DNA of 64,000 nucleotides, from positions 558,001 to 622,000 of the forward strand of contig JACTVC010000021.1 of assembly GCA_018417955.1 (NCBI GenBank), read 5' to 3'. The DNA is from Laccaria trichodermophora (Eukaryota > Basidiomycota > Agaricomycetes > Agaricales > Hydnangiaceae). Numbering within the stretch: position 1 is the stretch's first letter; every line of letters starts with the position of its first letter. The position numbers and the translations under genes were made by a program. Below the pieces are notes generated by a model that was given only the letters and a program-made list of their open reading frames with translations, ran no database searches and was not told the DNA's origin. This document shows positions 56,045 to 64,000 of this stretch, piece by piece.

Positions 56045-57493
56045 ATGTCTCCTCTGCCTGGTCATAATCATACGTCCAGTTCCACGGCCTCTTCGGACGG
56101 CAAAGGGGGTGCAGATTCAGCAGCGAAAGGAGGAAAGTCAACAGGTCCTAGCTATGGTGCGCCCTATCCCGAAAGCTCTACTGCTGGCTTGGATGGCCTA
56201 CTTTACTCGTGCAGTATATTACCGTCTATACACCAAACTCGGTGCATTTGAATCGAATCACGCCCTCTACCACAACGACCATTTCATTGGTCGCATTCCG
56301 TCGAAATTGTTTGCCCCTCCCCATACGGTGGCGTCTTTCAAGCGGTCCCTCTGCAAATTCGAGGGCCTTTCGGAGCCCGACAAAGCGCTTGTTTTCACAC
56401 CACTCTCGAGCCCAGCACCCAAAGAAGACTCTGCCCGCCTCTCTTTGAAGGCCTCTTCTGGGCCGGGGCTGTCTGAACATGATCCGATCGCATTGATTGT
56501 CGAGTCGGAGAAGCGGACCAAGGAGGTCTCGCAGTCGGAGAAATTGCCGGAGTGCTCTGATGATACCGATGTCCATTACGGCAAGTCTTGCCGACGTCTC
56601 CTACCCAAATACTGCACTCATCAGCTTTGCAGTATACTATCGTGTTTACCTATCAGGAAGCGAAGGAGAAGAAAAGGTAAAGACATCCTTCGATGAAAGT
56701 GACATTTCTTTAGGACGCATCAACATCCTCTCCATCGCTCCCCCTCACACCGCTGGATCTTTGAAAGCATGCATCGTGAAAGTCGAAGGCCTCGTAACGC
56801 CGGGTCATGCACTATACAAGGATATGGAACTCTTCCAAGACACGGATAGTGACGCTGCCATGAATGACACCGATGTCATATCATTCCAAGGTGACACTTA
56901 TCCTGGTAGCGATGAAGGCGATCCCGTAGCCCTTGTCAATGCTACCGCCAATACAGCAACGGACCAAAAGGCTAAGCCTACATCAGGTAATGTTCTCGAA
57001 AAATATCCACTAGACACTGCGGCAACAAACCGTGGCCTTTCAGATGGACCAGATTCGAAATTCACAAAACGCGCTCGATTGACTCATACTCACGGTGCGT
57101 AGCAGTTCCCAGAGATAATCCGAATCTCATTCTATGGTATCCCGCCGCAGACTACAATACATATGATTCTGCCTGGCTATCAACAACCTACGATGAGATC
57201 GTTTACACGGATGGAGTTAATGTCTCCAAAATTTACTCCTCCAGTGGCGGTATTTCTTTCCTTTTCTGCTTCATCACCAGTTTGTTGACACTTTGTCGGA
57301 ACAGATACTTATTTGACAGGATACATGGTGATTAATTCCAAGGGTGAAAAAGGCTGTGAGTCTCCAATTTGCCTTTGGGTTACTAGGTGGTTGTTGATTT
57401 TCTTTGGCAGTTGTGATGTCAAGTGAGTGGTCTCCTCCCTCTGTCGGGATATTTGATATCCACCGTTTGCCAGTTCGTCTTGAATTCATTTAA
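56045..57493 (+). CDS. Family A copy 8, intact two-module protein, 373 aa
   Basis: Exons: 56,045-56,156; 56,215-56,580; 56,633-57,094; 57,151-57,249; 57,305-57,355; 57,411-57,422; 57,474-57,493. They total 1,122 nt. All introns are phase 1 and intron 2 has a GCAAGT donor. The Ser/Gly-rich N-terminus is three residues shorter than in A2. Module 1 (about 38-160) has GRIPSKLFAPPHTVASFK. Module 2 (about 160-314) has SLGRINILSIAPPHTAGSLK and DVISFQGDTYPGSDEGDPVA. The end has WLSTTYDEIVYTDGVNVS, GYMVINSKGEKGFV and MSIRLEFI. The spliced frame has no lesion. Upstream (55,800-56,030) is the conserved promoter-side block with an acceptor-like site, so a 5'-UTR intron is possible. Confidence 0.7.
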
Positions 57494-57899
57494 ACTTTGG
57501 AGAGAATGTCTGCCTTCGGAATGGGATATGTCAGGATTTAGGCTCAGAAGGGGTCAATGTATTAGTACCGTAGATCTTTTAACATGTAACACAAGAAACG
57601 AGGAACTGATTATGAAAAACCAAGCAGACATCACACAAACTGCAATGGCTCACGGTTGACGCTATCAAACATTCAGTCCTGTTCAAAGATTCAAACTATA
57701 CATACATAAGGTATAAGTAACTGGATCAGATAAGATATATACGTATACACGAACAAAAAAACCAAAATGCTCGTACAGATGCGTTCATTTATTCAATTCC
57801 TTGTCAGCGTCAATCAAAAAGAGATTGTGAAAAAAGTCATTAAGGTCATAAAAGTCATAAGAATGCAAAGCATCTCCCACCCTCAAAGTCAACGCTACC

Positions 57900-58610
57900 T
57901 CCTGCTCCTCCATATCCCAAACCCAGTCAACCTCCTCACAAGCACCTTCAACATAACAGCACATACGCCGATGCCCACGAGCACGAGATAACTCCCCCCT
58001 CAGCCTGTTGATAGGTACAAATCGCGTCGGGGTCTTCTTTGAGGGGTGGTGGTGGTGGAAGAACTGGCATTAGAGGGGGAGGAGGAGGAAGAGCTTGAGT
58101 TAGATGAGGAAAAGAGAAACAAAGACGTCTTGTCGCCCAGCACACGAAAGATGACAGACCGAAGAAGAGTGATGGGCCATGAATTTGACGAAGTGGACGC
58201 CTTGAGAGCACCAAGTCGAGCATCATGTGTTATCTCGAGCTCTTCAACCTGTTCAGAACGTTCTTCAAGCTCTGATCCTCTCTGATCAAGCACCCGTCCT
58301 CGCTCATCAACCACTTGCTCAAGTTGCACGACCTTCTCCTCCCTCTCCTCCACCTCTTCCTCCCTCCTTTCAACCGCCCGCTCCCGTTCCTGCACCTCTC
58401 GCTCCCTCCGCCCAACCGCCTCCTCACGATACCCAACACCCCTCTGCACCTCCCCAACCCTCTCCTCCACCCCCTCAGTCCTCTCCAATCTAGCTGCCAA
58501 GGGTGGTTCATCTTGATATCTTCGCCCCTCAGATGCTCGGCCTCTAGCACAAGACCAAAGCAAGTAGACTTGGTACGTCCTCCATGTTGAACATTGATAT
58601 CGGGGCTTGA
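57900..58610 (-). pseudogene. Family C copy in unit 5
   Basis: An open frame (58,000-58,563) gives LAARLERTEGVEERVGEVQR, RREREVQERERAVERREEEV heptads, RSEQVEELEITHDARLGALK and NSWPITLLRSVIFRVLGDK. A Ser/Asn run and the LYLSTG junction come before the membrane end, which continues in another frame to about 57,900. The D half is missing: homology ends at 58,610 against dispersed repeat R. Confidence 0.45.
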
Positions 58611-58615
58611 TGTGG

Positions 58616-59050
58616 TCGACTCCAAACGCTTAGAAATATCTGAGCGAAAAACGTAGCCCCCGATCAGCCAAACAAAAAGGCTTGTGATTGAATTTGCAAT
58701 GATAAGAACGACCGTTACTTTGCTCTTTCAGATTCAGCTGTTGACGTCCTGGAACCGCGCTTCACGTTCCCCTATTCCGGACCCCATATCAGTGACGTCA
58801 AGACCGCCCGTATCGCTTGACATCGTGGCCAACAGTTGTCAGTGGCAAGTTGGCAACAATCTTCAAAAGGCGAGCACACAAAGACAAGTGGTTCAAATGG
58901 GCCAGCTTGGGGTGTCCATCAACGCCAATAATAATCGATGACTTGCAAGCCTCAGTGTACTAGGACTCGGCATGAGGGACCACGAAGACATTAGGCTTGG
59001 CTGACGCGTCAGACTGTCAGCGCTCTGTTGAGGTTTGATCCGGGACTACA
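58616..59050 (+). repeat. Dispersed repeat R, copy 2
   Basis: Direct-orientation match to 10,270-10,676, with two extra short inserts (TCAGTGGCAAGT and a stretch around GTGTACTAGGACTCGGCATG). It truncates the D/C copy of unit 5. Confidence 0.7.
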
Positions 59051-59052
59051 CC

Positions 59053-59370
59053 TTAGGCCTGACGCTTCTCAAGCGCTAGACGGCCTCAGAGGCCAATTCT
59101 TTGTCTGGCGGTAATTGGCCTCTGAGGGGGGTGATCCCGTCACTTGGACGCGTCACTGCCCATGCTGTCGTTCCAAAAATAGCTTCGGCTGATGCCGGTC
59201 ATGCAAAGCTCTGCAGCGCTGGCACCGTTATCTAGCGATGAACCTATTCTAATGACGAACGACCTTCGTCCCCTTCAGTTACATTTTGCCCACCAACTAC
59301 TCGCTTCACCTACGCTCTCCACACAGCACTCGATGTTACCAGAAAAGTATTCGTGCCGCTGCCAATATCC
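59053..59370. other. Gene-free stretch with a perfect 15-bp hairpin
   Basis: CCTCAGAGGCCAATT (59,084-59,098) is followed 14 nt later by its exact complement AATTGGCCTCTGAGG (59,113-59,127). The rest up to 59,370 has only an accidental 64-codon ORF. Confidence 0.6.
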
Positions 59371-59379
59371 AGCCTGGTA

Positions 59380-60600
59380 CATTTGAAGTGATCTTGATGT
59401 CCTCGATATCAGTAGGCGATCGACCTTCGGTTGGAGAAACGACGGTCCCGATGCCCTGTTGAATGGTTAGTGAAGGTAGAAAAGATCCGAGTACGCAAGT
59501 CGATTGACCCTCAATAGGTCTTGACAAACTCACGCAAGTTCACAAGAATCGTCGGGAGGTTGAACATGAAGGGTGCCATCATCTTCGATCTATATAGCTG
59601 GTGGAAGGAGCTATGCGAACAAAGCGGGAAATGTTCTAGACGACGATGGTAAGGACTCTAAGGAGAAAAACGAAGAGGTTTTGTGAGCTTACGCCGTCAT
59701 TGAGAAGAAACAACCCCTCCAGCTGAGAAGCCTGTTGTGACGGCCAACGTCTTCGATGGCAGAAAGCGTCTCCTTTTAATCCTCCGAATCTGCTTGAACT
59801 TCCGCCAGTAGACAGTCGACTTTTATAAAACGGATAGAGCCACTCCCTGAGGGTGTGAAGGAACAGCATCCTCGCACAACAATCGAAGGCCGAATTCGTA
59901 GTATAGGCTGTCTCATCCCGCGACATGACGAATTCTCGGAGCACTTGATAGTGTTGCCATAGCAAGCTTTTCATCGTTGAGCAGAGTCTCATCAAATGGC
60001 TAAACTATCATGAGAGGCGAAGTGCGAGCATGATATAAGAAACACACAGATGGTCCTATAAGATCGAAGAGAATTTCGAACGGATAAGAAATTTGAACAA
60101 TGCCATGGCGTATATGGTTGGCTGGTACGTAAGTATTGAGAAACTCATGACGTGGCGAAGACCTCTTTGCCGTGGACGTCTTTAGGCGGTATGATTTGGG
60201 AGACGGCGGCTTGCTTATAGGTAGACTCGAAGGATGCGATGTCGAAGTCAGATATAAAGTGAATTAGAGGCGAACCACAACTCGGATATGGTTGGGCGAT
60301 CGGTTGCACTGAACTATGGCGTTGTAAGCAAACGTATTGTCAGATAGTAAGTACTTACGACAATGGGGACTATTGGGGCCCGTGTAACGACCTTAGTTGC
60401 TGTAGGTGTTGGTCAGGTAGAATACGAGTGCACTGCGTTCAACATGAACACCTCAGCGCGCCATCAGAACTGTATCGCTAACCTTTATTTTCACCTTTCT
60501 CCCATATGATCGTGGCTCCTCATAACTTGCGGTCTGGTACCTTTCCAAGCTGAGAGCTTGAGAGGCCAGTACATGCGCTGAATGGAGGAAGGGCGGAGCT
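59380..60600 (-). pseudogene. Family B copy 6, 5' half
   Basis: Retains VVSPTEGRSPTDIEDIK (about 59,430), LVNLREFVKT (about 59,530), the LSTGGSSSRFGG / LLAEVQADSED region (about 59,800) and the early exons up to the FNERN-equivalent, which is damaged (about 60,430). Everything downstream of the VVSPTEGRS exon is absent; unrelated sequence begins left of 59,370. Confidence 0.4.
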
Positions 60601-60606
60601 ACTTGG

Positions 60607-60930
60607 TCAACTGGAGACGTGCTCTGGCGACGTGCTGTGTGAGCGTGGTAGTATGGACCGGTGAGGAAGAAGAGCAGAAAAGGATGACTGTGATGTTGTT
60701 TTATGGCGTAGGGGTGTGCGTTTGGTTTTACTGCGTTTCATGAGGGTTTGGAGATGACGATGGAAATAGGGTCCTTGGTGGGTGAGCTGGTGCGGGGGAA
60801 TAAAAAGGTGGATGTGGAGGATGTGCAGGATCGACTCGGCGGACGGCGGTGGTTGTGAATCTGATGTCAAGACTCACCTGACTTGGTTTTGACTTGCGAT
60901 TCGTTGCAACCAAGTTCAAGTTTCAACTAC
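60607..60930 (-). pseudogene. Short D leader fragment
   Basis: Resembles the far 5' leader of D3 and D4 (SILHILHIHLFIPPHQLTHQ here, IPHILHIHSIHLFIPHHFTY near 31,570) and the LRHKTTSQSSFSALLPHR-type stretch. It is shorter than the fragments in units 2 and 5 and lacks the Ser-rich exon. Confidence 0.4.
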
Positions 60931-61516
60931 AAGTTGTTGTGATCAGCGCTCACTGTCACGTTGTTCACATCCTCTTTGCGCCATGACGTCAACGTGTACC
61001 TGCCAACGACCTCTCCTGACTGGAGAGGCGCCCGTGTGCCTGTCTAGATAACAACCATCGTAAGGTTCGCAAGGCCCGTTGAACAGCCATGGAATTTTAT
61101 GGGCATGGGTACACGTCATACCCGCACTCAAACGCGCTTGTGCTGTCAACCCTCCACTTCCAGTGACCCCTCCTTGGATCTTAATAACTCTCTTCCTCCC
61201 AGCGCACCGTCAGAACTGTATCGTCAACCTCTATTGCCGCCTCTCTCACATATACTTCAATCATGGATTCTCATGAACTTGCGCCGATACTTTTCCACCC
61301 TGGAAGTTAGGAGCTTGAAAGGCCAGTTCATGCGCTTGGATGGAGTAAAGGCGGAGCTACTCGTTCAAAATTAGAACATCTGACTTGCTCTGGCAGCGAG
61401 GTGACAGCATAAGCGCCAATGCCTCGTGGATGATGATTGATGAAGGCATGTCCGATAACTGCTTCCTTCAATCGCATCTTGCTAATATGGCGGCCAGGTC
61501 TTGGTTGAAAACGGCG

Positions 61517-62928
61517 ATGTCTACTCTGCCTGGTCGTGATCATACGTCCAGTTCCGCTCCCTCTTTAGATGGCAAAGGGGGTACAGAATCAACAGTGAAA
61601 GGAGGAACGTCAACGAACAGGACAGGTCCTACTAGCTATGGTGCGCGGCTATCCCGAAAACTCTACTGCTGGCCTACTCTACTCACGCAGTATATTACCG
61701 TCTATACACCAAACTCGGTGCATTCGAATCAAATCGCCCCCTCTACGATAACGACCGTTTCATTGGTCGCATTCCAACGAAGTCTTTTGCCCCTCCTCAT
61801 ACAGTGGCGTCTATCAAACGGTCCATGTGCGGACTTGAGGACCTTTCGGAGCCCGACAACGCACTTCTCTTCACACCGCTCTCAAGCCCAGCACCCAAAA
61901 AAGACTCTGCCCGCCTCTCTTTGAACGCTCCGTCTGGGCCAGGCCTCTCCGAACTAGATCCGATCGCGTTGGTTGTCAAGTCGGAGAAGAGGACCAAGGA
62001 GGTCTCGCAATCAGAGAAACTACCAGAACGCACTGATGATGCCGATATCCATTACGGCAAGTTTTGCCAACGTCTCTTACTCATATAGTGCAATCATCAG
62101 CTTTACAGTATACTATCGCGTCTACTTATCAGGGGGAAGAGGAGATAAAGAGGCAAAGACGTCTTTTGACGAAAGTGACATTTCGTTAGGGCGCATCAAC
62201 ACCCTCTTCGTCGCTCCCCCTCACACTGCTGGGTCTCTGAAAGCGTGTATCGCACAAGTTGAAGACCTCTTAACACCGAATCATCGACTCTACAAGGACA
62301 TGGAACTCTTCCAAGACATAAATAGTGATGCTGCTATGAGCGACGGCGATGTCATATCCTTCCAAAGCGACAGTTATCCAGGTAGCAATGAAGGTGATCC
62401 CGTAGCCCTTGTCAATGCAACCGCCAATACAGGTAAAATTCTCAGTGAATATCAACTAGACACCACGGCAACAAACCGTCCTCTTTCAGATGACCCAGAT
62501 TCAAAATTTACGAAACGTGCTCGGTTGACTGATACTGCCCGTGAGTAACAGTTCCTGAGATAATGTGACTCTCATCCCATTGTATCCCACCACAGACTCA
62601 AAAGATAAAGTCTGGCTATCTGTAACCAAAGACGAGATTGTTTACACAGATGGAGTTATTGTCTCCAAAATTTACTCCCCCACTGGCCGTATTTCTTTCC
62701 TTTTCTGCTTCATCACCAGTTTGTTGATGCTTTATTGGAACAGGCTCTTATACAGGATACATCGTGATTAATTCCAAGGGTGAAAAAGGCTGTGAGTCTC
62801 CAATTTGCCTTTGGGTCACTCGGTAGATGTTGATTTTCTTTGCCAGTTGTGCGGGACAGTGAGTGGTCTCCTCCCTCTGTCGAAGTATTTGATATCCACG
62901 TTTGTTAGGATGGATTGCTTTCGATTGA
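61517..62928 (+). CDS. Family A copy 9, intact two-module protein, 364 aa
   Basis: Exons: 61,517-61,640; 61,691-62,056; 62,109-62,540; 62,596-62,688; 62,744-62,791; 62,847-62,858; 62,909-62,928. Exons 3 and 4 are 30 and 6 nt shorter than in A2, both in-frame deletions. All introns are phase 1, with a GCAAGT donor in intron 2. Module 1 has GRIPTKSFAPPHTVASIK. Module 2 has SLGRINTLFVAPPHTAGSLK and DVISFQSDSYPGSNEGDPVA. The end has VWLSVTKDEIVYTDGVIVS, GYIVINSKGEKGFV and RDRWIAFD. It is the most divergent intact copy. Upstream, an additional frame is open through the start region, so the true start could be further left. Confidence 0.7.
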
Positions 62929-63299
62929 TTGGTGAGCATCGGAGAGATTGTATGCTTTCAGAATGGGGTATGTCAGGACTTAAGGGGTCAATGTACCGGT
63001 CCCGTAGATCTATTAATATGTATCACAAGAAACGAGGACTCATTGGTCGTGAAGAACGGTATCGCACAACTTGCAATGCCGACGGTTGACACTTTCAAAC
63101 ATTCAGTCCTGTTCAAAGATTCAAACCATACATAAGGTATAACTAACTACATATATCAGAAATAGTCAGAAATATACATGAACAAAACCCAAAACGCTCG
63201 GTTCATTTATTCAATTCCTCATCAGCATGATCGTAAAAAGTCGTCAAGGTCATGAAAGTCATAAAACTGAAAAGTATCTCCCGCCCTCAAAATCAACAC

Positions 63300-63765
63300 T
63301 ACCGCCTGCTCCTCCTCCAGATCCCAAACCCAGTCAACCTCCTCACAAGCACCTTCAACACAACAGCACACACGCCGAAACCCACGAGCACAAAATAACT
63401 CCCCCATCACCTGTTGATAGGTACAGATCGCATCGTGCCTCCAAGTTGCATTGGTGTCTTCTTTGTGGGGAATGGTGGTGGAAGTTTGGGTTAGAGGAGG
63501 AAGAACTTGAGTTAAAGGAGGGAAAGAGGAACAAAGACATTTTAATAGACCACAGACCACAGACTGAAGAAGTGTAATGGGCCATGTGTCGACAAAGTGG
63601 ACGTGTTGGGAGCACCAACTTGAGGAGAACCATCTCTGCTTCAACCCGCTTAAAACATTCTTCAAGCTCGAATCCTCTCTGTTCAAGTGCTTGCTCCAAT
63701 TCCGCGACCCTCTCTTCCCTCTATTCAACTGCCTTCTCCCTCTCCTCCACCTCTGTCTCCCTCCA
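63300..63765 (-). pseudogene. Family C copy in unit 6, truncated
   Basis: Contains ALEQRGFELEECFKRVEAEM, TWPITLLQSVVCGLL and a C-terminal Asp-rich stretch (FYDFHDLDDFLRS). The membrane helix region is frameshifted. The heptad repeats are cut off at about 63,765 by a different repeat. Confidence 0.4.
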
Positions 63766-64000
63766 CTAGTGTTTGAAATAGTGTTTAAAAGTTTGGTTCA
63801 GTCCGGTTTTTTGCCCCGAAAACGCGCAACCGTGGACCGCAACCGGTCCAGGACTGACCCAAATATTGAGGGAACCGAACCGAACCACCTAGGACCGGTC
63901 TTTTGCAGTCTATGGAACCGATTCAGACCGATCCAGACCGGTTTTTTTGCGTATAATTTATTATACCAATATAAACCATTTGAATCTCAATTATTATTAC
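63766..64000. repeat. AACCGG-rich terminal repeat running off the window
   Basis: Begins CTAGTGTTTGAAATAGTGTT and carries many AACCGG/CCGGTT and CAGACCGATCC motifs, then AT-rich DNA. It resembles the block at 5,730-5,890 in motif content and in its TAGTGTT start, suggesting another hAT-type element inserted in C6 and continuing beyond 64,000. Confidence 0.45.

Larger units (their letters stand above)
51970..58610. repeat. Array unit 5 (B5, D fragment, A8, C5)
   Basis: Cassette copy most similar to unit 2; both have the D fragment between B and A. It ends abruptly at about 58,610, where dispersed repeat R copy 2 begins. Confidence 0.7.
59370..63765. repeat. Array unit 6 (B6 fragment, D fragment, A9, C6)
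   Basis: Last cassette copy in the window. B is reduced to its 5' half, and the coiled-coil gene is cut at 63,765 by AACCGG-rich repeat DNA. Confidence 0.65.

Noticed and set aside
59192..59386. 64-codon plus-strand ORF before B6
   Set aside because: No splice support, no repeat in other units and no recognisable motif.
1..64000. CRISPR, rRNA or bacterial-type operon signals
   Set aside because: Tandem repeats here lack regular repeat-spacer structure, no rRNA-like sequence was seen, and the genes have fungal-type introns.

Overview
This window looks like a chromosome segment of an agaricomycete (mushroom-type basidiomycete) fungus. The evidence is dense short introns of about 50-60 nt, intron-rich small genes, a tyrosine-recombinase retroelement relic, Ty3-, hAT- and Ty1/copia-type elements, and a SAM-plus-coiled-coil gene family of a kind I associate with mushrooms. 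No rRNA, CRISPR array or prokaryotic feature is present. The organism assignment is inference.

Left flank (1 to about 13,000). This is a graveyard of mobile DNA: satellite blocks; a broken tyrosine-recombinase retroelement; an orphan fragment of the SAM gene (family D); the 3' part of an unknown gene; a Ty3-type integrase relic; a decayed hAT transposase; a minisatellite; a long hairpin MITE; and tRNA-like DNA. The only non-transposon gene here that looks intact is a small two-exon gene (12,619-13,007). It encodes a protein made of two copies of one motif, and it sits exactly at the left edge of the array described next.

Array (about 13,010 to 63,765). Six imperfect tandem units (about 4.4-10 kb each) carry the same cassette. 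Family B is a multi-exon, uncharacterised gene on the minus strand. Family A lies on the plus strand, divergent from B. Family D/C, on the minus strand, encodes a SAM-like domain, a Pro/Ser-rich region, a coiled coil and one C-terminal membrane segment. Family A is best resolved: seven exons, six phase-1 introns (one of them GC-AG), two related modules each in a single symmetric exon, and a C-terminal SH3-like segment. Four A copies look intact (A2, A3, A8, A9). A1 and A4 are pseudogenes, A7 is frameshifted, and one copy is split by a 1.38-kb inverted-repeat insertion. B and D/C are mostly decayed. Units 2 and 5 are especially alike, including a D fragment lodged between B and A.

Copia insertion (31,793-37,112). 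An apparently intact 5.3-kb Ty1/copia element on the minus strand separates units 2 and 3. It has two 384-bp LTRs that look identical, a TGATT target duplication and one 1,502-codon gag-pol ORF. Empty homologous sites elsewhere in the array confirm the insertion point.

How the parts work together is unknown. The repeated A/B head-to-head arrangement suggests a shared promoter region and co-amplification, with A copies kept open while their neighbours decay. At the right end the last D/C copy is cut by a second AACCGG-rich repeat that runs off the window.
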